Origin: Chitinophagaceae bacterium PMP191F
GTDB lineage: Bacteria > Bacteroidota > Bacteroidia > Chitinophagales > Chitinophagaceae
DNA: 64,000 bases
Assembly (NCBI GenBank): GCA_001302245.1
Contig: LGYU01000029.1
Location: 82,488-146,487 of the forward strand
Reading direction: 5' to 3'
How positions within the stretch are numbered: position 1 is the first letter of the stretch; each line of letters starts with the position of its first letter. The position numbers and the translations under genes were made by a program. This document shows, one piece after another, positions 1 through 9,683 of the stretch. The notes under the pieces were generated by a model. It saw nothing but the letters and a program-made list of their open reading frames with translations. It was not told the origin of the DNA and ran no database searches.

Positions 1-808
1 ACGGACGCAGGTTAATGGCGTTGGTAGCTGCGGTAACAGCTTCCGGCCACATGCCTGCATATAAGTATACCCTTGCCTGGATAGCATAAATAGTTGCCAG
101 ATCAATATAAGGACGACTTAGTCCTGCCGAGGGATTGATGACAGCATCAACATTAGACAGCAAAGGAATAGCGGCCGACAGATCTGCCAATACCTGGTCG
201 TAATAATCTTTATTGGTAATTCTGGATGGTTTGGCTGAAGCAGATACAATGAACTCTTTGATATAGGGCATAGCCAGTGCAGTTGTACTGTTCCTGTCGT
301 AAGAACTGGCGAAATAACGCAACAGATCAAAATGAGCCAGTGCACGCATGGCATAGGCCTGTCCTTTATACCTGTTGGCTTGTTTCTGTGTAGCTGCGGT
401 AGTGAATTTGTCTACATCTCTTAATACAATGTTGGCTCTTGCTATTACCGCATACGGCGCAGAATAGAAAGTAGCGATCTGCCCGGTAGAAGAGTTGTAG
501 ATCCAATCAGCCATAGCCCGTGAATTGGCCAGCGATTCAATAGTTTCATACAGGTTATCGCTGAGTACATCCGGCATTAATGCCCAGCCGCCGCCTGTAC
601 CGCTACCAGAACCAAAGTAATTACCATCACGAAAAGAAGCATAAGCGCCGGTCAGTACTTCACCTACCTGTTTCATACTGGAAGGATTGCTCAGGGCATC
701 CAGGCTGAACTCCGGTGTCAGATCAACCAGGTCTTTCTGCGAACAGCTTTGCAGCAACACTATGGCTGATGCAAGTGAAACGGATATCTTTTTTATAGTG
801 TTAAGCAT
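1..808 (-). CDS. SusD/RagB-family nutrient-binding outer membrane lipoprotein (3' part outside window)
   Basis: The reading frame starts with ATG at 806-808 and stays open to the window edge, so only about 269 N-terminal residues are visible. It begins with a lipoprotein signal peptide ending in LLQSC, then a region typical of SusD N-termini with TPR-like helices (QAYAMRALAHFDLLRYFA). SusD proteins sit on the cell surface and cap a SusC TonB-dependent channel to capture glycans or other large nutrients. The susC-like gene lies 18 bp upstream on the same strand, so the two form a standard SusCD operon. The substrate cannot be read from the sequence. No sigma/anti-sigma pair or glycosidase is visible next to it, though the continuation left of the window could hold enzymes. 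Confidence 0.9.
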   Translation of the reverse strand, partial: MLNTIKKISVSLASAIVLLQSCSQKDLVDLTPEFSLDALSNPSSMKQVGEVLTGAYASFRDGNYFGSGSGTGGGWALMPDVLSDNLYETIESLANSRAMADWIYNSSTGQIATFYSAPYAVIARANIVLRDVDKFTTAATQKQANRYKGQAYAMRALAHFDLLRYFASSYDRNSTTALAMPYIKEFIVSASAKPSRITNKDYYDQVLADLSAAIPLLSNVDAVINPSAGLSRPYIDLATIYAIQARVYLYAGMWPEAVTAATNAINLRP

Positions 809-826
809 ATAATTTCTTTTTAAGGA

Positions 827-3787
827 TTAAAAACCAAGGGAGATACCAATAGTAGTTTGTTTCAATGCGGGATATTGTGCACCCGTTAATGATGTGCCGG
901 TCATTTCAGGATCGAAACTTCTGAACTTAGTGGATGTCCATAAATTCTGTCCCTGTACAAAAATGCGTGCAGTACGGAATTTGATGGTACGCAATACATC
1001 TGCAGGCAGATTGTATACAAGCATCACATTACGCAAACGCCAGAAACTGGCATCTTCCAGGAAACGTGTTGTCTGGCTCTGGAATGAATTGCCTCCGCTG
1101 GAGGTAGGACGTGGCACATCAGTAACATCTCCGGCCTGGCGCCATTCGCGCAATACATCTGTTGACATGTTGTCGTAGAAGTAAGCAGGATTGGTGAGGT
1201 TCACCCGGTCATTGTTGAACATGGATCTTTTCAGGAAGAAATTGAGCTGTGCACTGAGTTCAAATCCTTTGTATTGCAGTGTAGTGGAGATACCACCAAA
1301 CCATGGGGCATCTGATGTTCCCCAGATCACTTTGTCATTGGCACTGTAAGTGCTGGTGGTGGCTTTGCTGCGGGTATAATACTGCGAATTTCCGTTATCA
1401 GGATTTACACCTGCATATTCTACCAGATACAAACTGTTTACAGGTTTGCCTTTGGCAAGAATGGTAACACCGGAAATTACAGAGTCCTGTGGTAATGTCA
1501 GTATCCTGTTCTGGTTGTAGGTCAGGTTTCCTTCCAGTGTCCAGGTAAGATCACGTGTTTTGATAACATCGCCACGAAGGGTAATTTCCACGCCACGGTT
1601 CCTGAGTGAACCGAAATTGCTGGGAATAGAAGAGAACCCGCTGCCCGAAGGATCAACCGGTACGGAATAATACAGGTCAATTGTTTTACGATCATACCAC
1701 TCCAGTGTACCGGATAAACGCCTGTTCAGTACAGAGAAATCCAAACCAACATTGATTGTGCGGTTGGTTTCCCAGCGGTAATCAAGGTTGCCGGGAGATG
1801 ATGGTGTCCATCCGCTGATACCTGCATACGTAGTACGTCCAAAAACAGGAATGGGATAATCGCCGGCTGCTGTAAGGTTATTGCCATTGGTACCGATACT
1901 GGCACGCAGTTTCAGTTCATTTACAAAACGTATGTTTTCCATAAACTTCTCTTCACCCAGTTCCCAGGTTGCGCCTGCTGAACCGAAGTTGGCAAAACGG
2001 TTGTTTACACCGTAGCGGGAAGAACCATCACGGCGACCAACCAACGATAAGTAATATTTGCCGTTATAACCATAGTTGATCATGGCGAAGTAAGAAAGCA
2101 GACCATTCTGCGTACCGCTTCCTGATACGGCAGGAATATAGTTGGCGTTGCTGGTACTGCCTGCAGTAATACCGGCTTCATTGGTAAAGCCATTGGTAAA
2201 ACCATAGCCGGTAAAACCAAAGCTGCGGGAATTGTTTTTTACTACCTCTGTAAACAAACCTGCTTCGATATCATGTTTTCCAAACGAGGTTTTATAATTC
2301 AGTGAAGTAGTTCCTGTATAACGAAGGTTGCGGCTCAATCCGCGAGAAAGTGCACCCTGGCGGGCAACACCGGTGGATGTTCTGGGACTGGTGAATGTAG
2401 CAGATTCTGTTTGTCCGTAATCAATACCCCAGTTGGTTCTGGCAAACAGACCTTTTACAAAGGGAAAATGAAATTCCAGGTAGGTGGTACCTACACCTTT
2501 CAGTTGCAATGCATAGTTGTAATTGAGGAATAACTCCATGGCGCCGTTGGGCTGTCCGGATGTTAACTGACCGGTACCTGCACCGCCTGTTTCCTGGTAG
2601 TCGCCGGTATTGGGATTAATATCACGTTCGTAAGGGTTTGCCCAGCGGATAGCATTCAGCGGCGTGCTGAGCACAGTATTACCTTCTGAGGTAGCAACAG
2701 TTTTTGAATAACCACCCTGCAGGTTCAGGCCAAAACGCCAGTTCTTAATAGTATTGTCAACATTAATGCGTGCTGTGTAGCGTTTTAAACCGGTTGTTTT
2801 TACAATGCCTTCCTGGTCGAGGTACGACAGAGAAGCAAAAAAACGGCTTGCTGCTGTTCCTCCGCTGGCGCTCAGCATGTGCTGGTGTGTAACACCTGTA
2901 CGGAAAAGCGCATCACGCCAGTTAAAGTTCACGGCACGTAAACTATCCGCCTTCGCAGTAGTCCATCCATAAGGATTGCCACGTTGCAGTTCGTAATCAA
3001 TTTTTTGTTTGCTGTTCATTACGATCAATTTGTCTTTGGGCAAACGGCTGAAGCCTACCTGGGCATCATAGTTCAATTGGATCTGGCCGGCACGTCCACG
3101 GCGTGTACTGATCACTATTACACCGTTTGCACCACGGGAACCGTACATGGCGGTTGCCACAGCATCTTTCAGTATTTCCACCCTGTCAAAGTCGCCCTGG
3201 TTAAGCGTGGCAAAATCAGCAGCAGTGATCTCTATACCATCCATAATGTACAGGGGTACGTTTCCGCCACTGATGGAGCCATTACCGCGTATGCGTACCA
3301 CGGCATTGGCACCTGGCTGTCCGCTATTGGCTACTACCGATACACCGGAAGCCTGTCCCTGCAGTGCCTGGTCGAAAGAAGCCAGTGGTTGTGTACGGAT
3401 ATCGGCAATCGGAACAGCTGCCGTTGCTCCACTGAATTTTTTACGCTGAATAGTGGTATAACCTGTTACCACCACTTCACTGATCTCTGAAGCCGATGCA
3501 GACAAGGTAACGTCATACCTGTTGCGGTCTGCATTGATAGCAATGGTAGTAGTTACAAATCCAACTGCGCTGATCTCAAGTTGTTTTACATTGGGAGCGA
3601 TGTTCAAAGAATACGTACCGTCGGGCTTTGAGGAGGTACCTCCGGTAGTGCCTTTTACAGTAATAGAAGCGTTTGCAACAGGAAGTCCTTGTCCGTCGAT
3701 CACTTTTCCTGTAATAGCGCGGGTTTGGGCTGCTAACCTGCCAACAGACAACAGGAATAGCAGAAACAAATAACAAATTTGTCTCAT
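827..3787 (-). CDS. SusC/RagA-family TonB-linked outer membrane receptor
   Basis: This 986-residue protein has a signal peptide ending about residue 20, a CarboxypepD_reg-like beta-sandwich (ITGKVIDGQGLPVANASI, about 25-95), a TonB plug domain (SEVVVTGYTTIQRKKFSG, then VPLYIMDGIEI, about 105-230) and a long beta-barrel ending in the aromatic outer-membrane signature IGISLGF. Size and order match SusC channels, which import oligomers across the outer membrane with energy from TonB-ExbBD. It is followed after 18 bp by the SusD gene. Its upstream region is the extremely AT-rich 362-bp spacer. No N-terminal STN domain is visible, so control by an anti-sigma factor is not suggested. Confidence 0.95.
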   Translation of the reverse strand: MRQICYLFLLFLLSVGRLAAQTRAITGKVIDGQGLPVANASITVKGTTGGTSSKPDGTYSLNIAPNVKQLEISAVGFVTTTIAINADRNRYDVTLSASASEISEVVVTGYTTIQRKKFSGATAAVPIADIRTQPLASFDQALQGQASGVSVVANSGQPGANAVVRIRGNGSISGGNVPLYIMDGIEITAADFATLNQGDFDRVEILKDAVATAMYGSRGANGVIVISTRRGRAGQIQLNYDAQVGFSRLPKDKLIVMNSKQKIDYELQRGNPYGWTTAKADSLRAVNFNWRDALFRTGVTHQHMLSASGGTAASRFFASLSYLDQEGIVKTTGLKRYTARINVDNTIKNWRFGLNLQGGYSKTVATSEGNTVLSTPLNAIRWANPYERDINPNTGDYQETGGAGTGQLTSGQPNGAMELFLNYNYALQLKGVGTTYLEFHFPFVKGLFARTNWGIDYGQTESATFTSPRTSTGVARQGALSRGLSRNLRYTGTTSLNYKTSFGKHDIEAGLFTEVVKNNSRSFGFTGYGFTNGFTNEAGITAGSTSNANYIPAVSGSGTQNGLLSYFAMINYGYNGKYYLSLVGRRDGSSRYGVNNRFANFGSAGATWELGEEKFMENIRFVNELKLRASIGTNGNNLTAAGDYPIPVFGRTTYAGISGWTPSSPGNLDYRWETNRTINVGLDFSVLNRRLSGTLEWYDRKTIDLYYSVPVDPSGSGFSSIPSNFGSLRNRGVEITLRGDVIKTRDLTWTLEGNLTYNQNRILTLPQDSVISGVTILAKGKPVNSLYLVEYAGVNPDNGNSQYYTRSKATTSTYSANDKVIWGTSDAPWFGGISTTLQYKGFELSAQLNFFLKRSMFNNDRVNLTNPAYFYDNMSTDVLREWRQAGDVTDVPRPTSSGGNSFQSQTTRFLEDASFWRLRNVMLVYNLPADVLRTIKFRTARIFVQGQNLWTSTKFRSFDPEMTGTSLTGAQYPALKQTTIGISLGF

Positions 3788-4149
3788 GTGAGTGAGTTTT
3801 GGTTGTTGAAATGAAGCAGACCCTGTACTGAGCGGTTTTACCTATTCAAGACAAGTATGAAATGTTAAAATCTGCTTATTATTTGCAATGGTATGTCAAA
3901 ATAAATAATAATTATCAATAAAATGATAAATAAAAATTATTATAATATTTATGAGGTCGAATAACTTAAAATCAAAATATATAATATAAATCTATGATTA
4001 TCAATATATAATGTTATAAAATAATCATTAAAAAACCATTTGATCAAGAATATTATAATTTTTTTAATAATTATAATTATTTTTTTATAATATATTTTTT
4101 GAAAACATTTTTTTCGAGTGGTTAAATAACTTCTCGCTATTTTTAATGC
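3788..4149. other. AT-rich intergenic spacer between susC and the beta-lactamase remnant
   Basis: About 360 bp without a supported gene. From about 3880 to 4140 the sequence is almost only A and T, with runs of T and A and short mixed palindromes, in strong contrast with the flanking coding DNA. Short open frames here are low-complexity (KKIIIIIKKIIIF-like) and not credible. It must hold the susC promoter on the minus strand and any promoter for the plus-strand gene, but I could not find an exact TAnnTTTG element. Confidence 0.6.
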
Positions 4150-4890
4150 ATGACACAACATGTTGTTTGTCTGCTCATTATATTGGCTTTCCCGTTTTCA
4201 GCCATGCCCGGCAATCACCCCCGGTTTAACCATCAGCCATTTGTATGGCGATTTTTATGTGTACGCCACCCATAATGTTTACAACGGCACAACTTTCCCG
4301 GCCAATAGTATGTATATGGTTACCTCCAAGGGTGTTGTGTTATTTGATACTCCCTGGGATACAGCCCGGTTTCAACCCTTACTGGATAGCATACAGCAAC
4401 GTCATCATACAAAAGTGATCATGTGTATCGCCTCTCACTTTCATGAAGACAGAACAGGAGGGTTTGATTATTTCAGGCAACAGGGGATCGCCACACGGTC
4501 GTCAACCTACACAAAACAATTATGTACTGAACATAGCGAAAAGCAGGCTGCTTTTGTTTTACCAAAGACACTACATTCATAATAGGCAATCATCGTTTCC
4601 GCACCTTTTATCCCGGTGAAGGACATACTAAGGACAATATTGTTTTCTGGTTTGAAAAGGAAAAGATCCTTTATGGCGGTTGTTTTGTAAAAAGTACTGA
4701 GGCTTCCGGGTTGGGTAATTTATCTGATGCCAACCCGCATGCCTGGGAGCAGTCTGTTCATAAATTGCTGACTACATTTCCTGCCCCGGTTTATGTAATA
4801 CCCGGGCACCAGGACTGGCGAAACAATCAATCATTACTGCATACCCTTCAATTAGTGCAACAATACCTGCAACAGCAGAAGGTAAAATGA
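4150..4890 (+). pseudogene. Subclass B1 metallo-beta-lactamase, frameshifted
   Basis: Joined across frames, the product is a complete B1 metallo-beta-lactamase related to the BlaB/IND/CGB type of Bacteroidota. A signal peptide (MTQHVVCLLIILAFPFSA) is read from 4150. The body (PANSMYMVTSKGVVLFDTPW) is read one frame over from about 4210 to 4563. The C-terminal part is read again in the first frame from 4564 to the TGA at 4888-4890. All six zinc ligands are present: HFHED, the His of GEGHTKDN, the Cys of YGGCFVKS and the His of PGHQDW. The probable shift points are the C5 run at 4218-4222 and the AAA at 4564-4566. An ATG at 4160 in the middle frame could bypass the first shift but would lose the signal peptide. 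As written the gene is broken. Sequencing error at homopolymers is an alternative. Confidence 0.8.
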
Positions 4891-4958
4891 TCTGTCCGGG
4901 TATGAGCATATCGCAATAATCAGCTAAATTGCCTCCGTCGTAAACCGGAAATATTCTG

Positions 4959-5651
4959 ATGTATTTATTACTGATAGAAGATGATGAACGTGTGGCCGAC
5001 CTGATCCAACGCGGACTCAGCGAACAGGAGCAGGAATCGGTCATTGATCTGGCGCCGGATGTTGCTACCGGCCGGCACCTGGTGCACACCAAAGAATATG
5101 CGGTGATTATTATTGATATTATGCTGCCGGACGGCAACGGGCTGGAATTCTGTAAAAGCATTAAGGCCATGAAGCCTGATGTGCCGGTAATTATGCTCAC
5201 TGCATTGGGTACTACAGATGATAAGTTGGGCGGATTTGATGCCGGTGCAGACGATTACCTGGTAAAGCCTTTTGATTTCCGCGAATTGTATGCCCGTATA
5301 AAAGTACTGGCACGCCGTAATAAACCGGCTGCTCCCGGCCAGGATATTCTGCGTATTGCAGACCTGGAACTGAACCGTTCCAGTAAAATTGTAAAACGCT
5401 CTGGCAAGGTCATTGATCTTACGCCCAAAGAATTCCGGTTATTATTATATATGCTCGAAAATCATGACCGGATCCTGAGTCGCGCAGAGATTGCCGAAAA
5501 AGTATGGGATACTACTTTCGACACAGGTACCAACTTTATTGATGTATACATGAATTACCTGCGCAAGAAGATTGATAAAGATTTTACTGTAAAGCTTATC
5601 CATACCCGTCCTGGTATGGGGTTTATCTGTAAGGACGAAACCGTTGTATGA
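4959..5651 (+). CDS. OmpR/PhoB-family two-component response regulator
   Basis: A 230-residue regulator with a receiver domain (acidic pair in LLLIEDDE, phosphoacceptor Asp53 in IIIDIMLPDG, conserved Lys in YLVKPFD) and a C-terminal winged helix (about 130-225, LTPKEFRLLLYMLENHDRILSR). Length and order are standard for this family. It overlaps the downstream sensor kinase by 4 bp (ATGA), so the two are co-translated. The next genes encode a CzcCBA-type metal efflux system, so this pair most likely senses periplasmic metal and controls those genes, as CusRS and CzcRS do. That assignment is inferred from neighbourhood only. Confidence 0.95.
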   Translation: MYLLLIEDDERVADLIQRGLSEQEQESVIDLAPDVATGRHLVHTKEYAVIIIDIMLPDGNGLEFCKSIKAMKPDVPVIMLTALGTTDDKLGGFDAGADDYLVKPFDFRELYARIKVLARRNKPAAPGQDILRIADLELNRSSKIVKRSGKVIDLTPKEFRLLLYMLENHDRILSRAEIAEKVWDTTFDTGTNFIDVYMNYLRKKIDKDFTVKLIHTRPGMGFICKDETVV

Positions 5652-7015
5652 AGATCAGGAACAGGCTTACACTGCAGTCTACTATTATCATTGCTGTTAT
5701 CATGGCACTGTTTGGTGTGTCTATTTATTATGTGTATTCCGGTTTCAGACAGGACTATTTTTTTGATCGTATTCATAAACAGGCAACGGCCAAGGCTCAA
5801 TTACTGCTTAACGCACAGATACCTGCAGATGTGCTGCAGATCATTTACAAAAAAGGTCCTAATTCTCCCTTCCAGGAGGAGATGGCTATTTACGATACCA
5901 GTTTCAACTTGGTATACCATGATGATGTTAATGGCGATTTTGTAAAGGAAAATAAAAGTATGATAGATTCTATCTATCAGAAAAAAGAGATCCGTTTTTT
6001 GCAGGGCAATAAACAGGTGGTAGGATTTCTGTTGCTGAACAATAACAAAGAATACATTGTAACAGCCGCAGCATATGATGAACATGGGTTGCTGAAATTG
6101 CAGAACCTGAAGTATACTATCCTGCTGGCATTTATTGCCTGTGTAATGATTGTGTTTGCAGCCAGCAGGTTCTTTGCGCGGCAGGCATTGAAACCGGTGT
6201 CGGACATGGTTGATAAAGTAAGTGCCATTACTGCCACACACCTGCACCTGCGGGTAGATGAAGGCAACCGTACTGATGAAATTGCTGAACTGGCCATTAC
6301 CTTTAACCAGATGCTGGACAGGCTGGAGCAGTCTTTTGATGCGCAGAAACAGTTTGTATCAAATATCTCACACGAATTGCGTACGCCGTTGTCTGGTATG
6401 ATAGGAGAGTTGGAACTGGCGCAAACCCGTGAAAGAACCAGCCTGGAATATAAACAGATGATTAGCCTGGTGTTGGTGGATGCACACAAAATGGCAAGGT
6501 TGAGCAACAACCTGCTGAACCTGGCCAAGGCAAGTTATGACCAGACGGAGATCACTTTTACATCATTGCGTCTGGATGAGTTATTACTGGATGCCCGCCA
6601 GGAAGTATTAAAAGCAAATGCTGCTTACCACGTTAATATCCGTTTTGACAAAGAGATTGAAGAAGGAGCTTCCATTTCTGTATATGGTAATGAATATCTG
6701 CTAAGGGCCGCATTTGTAAACCTGCTGGAGAACGGTTGTAAATTTTCAGCCAACAATACCTGTGAGGCCACGATCGGTTACCGGCACGATAAAGCAATAC
6801 TTCAGTTTATTGATACCGGTATCGGCATCCGCGAAGAAGACCTGCCGTTTATTTTTACACCATTCTACCGCGGCACCAACAAAAAACACTCAGATGGTAA
6901 TGGTATAGGGCTCACACTTACCCAGAAGATCATTAACCTGCATGCAGGTAAGATTAGTGTGCAATCTGTATTGCAACAGGGCACTATTTTTACCATTGAA
7001 CTTGCTCACCTGTAA
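5648..7015 (+). CDS. HAMP-domain sensor histidine kinase
   Basis: A 455-residue class I kinase: transmembrane helix about 10-31, periplasmic sensor region to about 154, second helix about 155-173, HAMP about 175-228, HisKA with phosphoacceptor His242 in SNISHELRTPL, and a HATPase domain with N box (FVNLLENGCKFS), G1 box (FIDTGIGI), F box (PFIFTPFYRG) and G2 (GNGIGL). All catalytic boxes look intact. It pairs with the regulator whose stop it overlaps. The periplasmic part is not rich in His/Met/Cys clusters, so the ligand is not evident. Confidence 0.95.
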   Translation: MKIRNRLTLQSTIIIAVIMALFGVSIYYVYSGFRQDYFFDRIHKQATAKAQLLLNAQIPADVLQIIYKKGPNSPFQEEMAIYDTSFNLVYHDDVNGDFVKENKSMIDSIYQKKEIRFLQGNKQVVGFLLLNNNKEYIVTAAAYDEHGLLKLQNLKYTILLAFIACVMIVFAASRFFARQALKPVSDMVDKVSAITATHLHLRVDEGNRTDEIAELAITFNQMLDRLEQSFDAQKQFVSNISHELRTPLSGMIGELELAQTRERTSLEYKQMISLVLVDAHKMARLSNNLLNLAKASYDQTEITFTSLRLDELLLDARQEVLKANAAYHVNIRFDKEIEEGASISVYGNEYLLRAAFVNLLENGCKFSANNTCEATIGYRHDKAILQFIDTGIGIREEDLPFIFTPFYRGTNKKHSDGNGIGLTLTQKIINLHAGKISVQSVLQQGTIFTIELAHL

Positions 7016-7246
7016 ACAGTCAACTGCATACGCTGTGGTTTGTAAAAGTATTCGATGCTGTTTGTTAAATTGGATTAACATAACCTGTACGCTAATATTG
7101 ATAACGATTCTGCAACCGTGATTTCTCCGCGTAAATATGTAATTTATAGGGTTAGGCCTCATCATAATCTTTCCGTTTCAGGACTCCACGTTAAAATTCT
7201 AAAGAATTTCTAATAACGATTATTCGTAGGTAGTAAGGGCTCCTTA

Positions 7247-7254
7247 TACCTTTG
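7247..7254 (+). promoter_or_regulatory. Putative -7 promoter element of the efflux operon
   Basis: TACCTTTG matches the Bacteroidota housekeeping -7 consensus TAnnTTTG exactly and lies 45 bp before the czcC start. There is no clear TTTG -33 element at the usual distance, which fits activator dependence, for example on the upstream OmpR-type regulator. Confidence 0.5.
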
Positions 7255-7299
7255 ATTGTAATTATTCAGCTTACTGAATTGGTTGAATGACGGTAGTTT

Positions 7300-8550
7300 A
7301 TGATAGCAAAAAGAATATTTTTCGTATCCCTGTGGCTTAGTGCTGTTCTGACAGCATCAGCCCAGCAGGCGTTTACGCTGAAACATGCGCTGGAGGTTTC
7401 CAAGGCCAATAATCCTTTCCTGAAAAGCGCGGCACTTAATATTCCCATTGCAAAGGCAGATATTGTTACGGCTGGGTTAAGACCCAACCCTGTGCTTAAT
7501 AACCAAACGCTGTTCCTTGCCAACTCCAGCAATTTTGCGCCTGACACAAAGGTCTACAATCCCAAAAACAGACAGGTATGGTGGCAGTTGACCAAACAGT
7601 TTCAGATGAGTCACCAGCGCGAATACAAAATTGAAGTAGCAGAAAAAAATGCTGCTGTTGCCGGTAATGCCTATACCGATGCAGAACGCAACGTGTTGCT
7701 GGATGCAGGTACCAGGTGGCTGGATGCATGGTTAAGCAGTGTGAACCTGGAACTGATCAATGAAGCAAAAAGCAATATTGATACACTGGTACAGGCCAAT
7801 GAGATCAGGCTGAAGAACCAGGTGATCAGTTTGAGTGAATTTACCAGGACACAATTGTTGTCTGATCAATACCTGTTGCAACAAAAATCCGCCACACAGG
7901 CATACCTGACAGCATTAAAAAACCTGGTACTGGTTACAGGTATGAAAGATACCATGGCCATCGACACCAGTGATCCGGTAATTTCAATGGCTTTTATTGA
8001 TAAGGCAGACAGCCTGATCCAGTTATCATTCCAGCATCGTGGTGATGTACTGGCTGCTATCGGTTCTATTGATGCGGCAAAAAGCAATATACGTTTGCAG
8101 AAAGCCTTTAGCAAACCTGTACCGGAGCTGGGTTTCATCTGGAACCCGCAAAATACGGTTCCTTACTTCGGCGTGTTCGGCACTATCGAGTTGCCTTTTT
8201 TCAGCCGCAACCAGGGTGAGATCAGAAAGTCAAAAGTAGTATTGCAGCAAACTGAACAGTCTTTATATGCGTTGCAACAACAGGTACGTACAGAAGTACA
8301 GACCAGTTATGATGCCTATAAGCTGAGTAGCGAAACAGTAAACAAATACACACTGATACTGCAACGTGCAGAACAGGTGCTGCAATCGGTAAAATATGCT
8401 TATACCAGGGGAGGCACCACTATTATCGATTTCCTCGATGCGCAACGTACATGGTTTGATACACAGAAAAACTATTACGATGCGGTATATACTTACCGGA
8501 AAAATTACCTGCAATTGTTATACGTAACCGGTTTAATCAATCAATTATGA
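7300..8550 (+). CDS. czcC: CzcC/CusC-type outer membrane efflux protein (TolC family)
   Basis: A 416-residue protein with a signal peptide (to about residue 22, ASAQ) and two long alpha-helical hairpin repeats typical of OEP/TolC proteins, rich in Gln/Ala coiled-coil segments (VLQQTEQSLYALQQQVRTE) and ending in a beta segment (YLQLLYVTGLI). Motifs such as AGLRPNPVLN near the N-terminus are characteristic of the CzcC subgroup. It forms the outer membrane channel of a tripartite RND pump. Its stop overlaps the start of the periplasmic adaptor gene by 4 bp. Confidence 0.9.
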   Translation: MIAKRIFFVSLWLSAVLTASAQQAFTLKHALEVSKANNPFLKSAALNIPIAKADIVTAGLRPNPVLNNQTLFLANSSNFAPDTKVYNPKNRQVWWQLTKQFQMSHQREYKIEVAEKNAAVAGNAYTDAERNVLLDAGTRWLDAWLSSVNLELINEAKSNIDTLVQANEIRLKNQVISLSEFTRTQLLSDQYLLQQKSATQAYLTALKNLVLVTGMKDTMAIDTSDPVISMAFIDKADSLIQLSFQHRGDVLAAIGSIDAAKSNIRLQKAFSKPVPELGFIWNPQNTVPYFGVFGTIELPFFSRNQGEIRKSKVVLQQTEQSLYALQQQVRTEVQTSYDAYKLSSETVNKYTLILQRAEQVLQSVKYAYTRGGTTIIDFLDAQRTWFDTQKNYYDAVYTYRKNYLQLLYVTGLINQL

Positions 8551-9596
8551 GAAGGCCATTTGTATATATATCTTTTTTAGTGATGGCAGCCTGTGCAGTA
8601 GCATGCAAATCGCATGAGGCAGCCAAGCCGGCACCTGTGTCTGTTAAACCAGTTGTGGAAGACAGCGGCAGAACCATCAGGTTCCCGGCAGATAGCAATA
8701 CCCTGTCGGTATTTAAGACCAGTGTAATTTCCAAACAAAATCTTGATGCTGCTATGGTGGCGCCGGCACACGTAGCTGCTACTGTAACAGGCGGTGGTTC
8801 ACAGCCTCTGGTGTTGTTTGAAGATCCTGCATTGTCTGCCAGCTATACTGCGATGTTGCAGAACCTGGTGAACATCCGCGAAAAGGGTGGCATCATTCTG
8901 CAGAAGCAATCGATCATCAAACAGAAGAACCTTGAACTGTCGAGGTTTAAAGACCTGGCAGAACATGGTGCCGGTACAGGAAAAGACGTGGCAGATGCGC
9001 AAACCGATGTGATCTCTGCTGAAACCGACCTGGCTGTAGCAAAGAATGAGCTGGCCAATGAAAAAACGGCGATACTGGAACATGAAGCACGCCTGAAGCT
9101 GGCTGGTTTTGATCCGCAGGCATTGTTGCAGGCACCCGCCGGAAAAGTATGGGTGATCTGTGATATACCTGAGATACAGGTAACCAGGATAAAATCCGGC
9201 AGCAATTGTGTATTGCAGTTCGGATCTTACCCCGGTGAAAAGTTTACCGGTATCATTGAAGCTATTGCTGATGTAATAGATAATACCACCCGCATGGTGA
9301 AACTGCGTATTGCGGTACGCAATGGCAGCGGCAGGTTGCGTGCCGGCATGTTTGCCACTGTAAGTTTTGATGTTACTGAAGGGAACACCATCAGTATTCC
9401 GCAAACAGCCATTGTAACTGTACAGGGTAAAGATTTTGTTTTTGTGAAAAAGGATAATGGTGTGTTTGAAAGAAGATGTATTGTTTCCGGTGCGCAGATC
9501 AATGACAGGCTGATTGTATACAGCGGTATACAGGAAGGTGATGCAGTAGTAACTCAGGGCGCCATGCAATTGAAGGGAATTTCATTTGGCTATTAA
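8547..9596 (+). CDS. czcB: CzcB/CusB-type periplasmic adaptor lipoprotein (membrane fusion protein)
   Basis: A 349-residue RND adaptor. The N-terminus has a lipoprotein signal (AACAVACK, acylated Cys about residue 20). A helical hairpin of about 110-190 (IIKQKNLELSRFKDLAEHGA) is flanked by lipoyl/barrel-sandwich halves and a beta-barrel (VWVICDIPEIQVTRIKSG), as in HlyD_D23 proteins. It bridges the outer membrane channel and the inner membrane pump. The RND subunit itself is not next but about 1.9 kb downstream, after mgtE and a DUF190 gene. Confidence 0.9.
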   Translation: MRRPFVYISFLVMAACAVACKSHEAAKPAPVSVKPVVEDSGRTIRFPADSNTLSVFKTSVISKQNLDAAMVAPAHVAATVTGGGSQPLVLFEDPALSASYTAMLQNLVNIREKGGIILQKQSIIKQKNLELSRFKDLAEHGAGTGKDVADAQTDVISAETDLAVAKNELANEKTAILEHEARLKLAGFDPQALLQAPAGKVWVICDIPEIQVTRIKSGSNCVLQFGSYPGEKFTGIIEAIADVIDNTTRMVKLRIAVRNGSGRLRAGMFATVSFDVTEGNTISIPQTAIVTVQGKDFVFVKKDNGVFERRCIVSGAQINDRLIVYSGIQEGDAVVTQGAMQLKGISFGY

Positions 9597-9683
9597 GATG
9601 TAATGTCAACGATTCCGGCTTTACGGCCGGTAATACAGGTGATTCAACAGGAAGTGTGCTGAAACCGTAAAACCCGTGGCTGT

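Noticed and set aside
3949..4161. 70-codon minus-strand frame in the AT-rich island
   Set aside because: Its product is mostly Lys, Ile and Phe repeats, a composition artefact of the AT-rich DNA.
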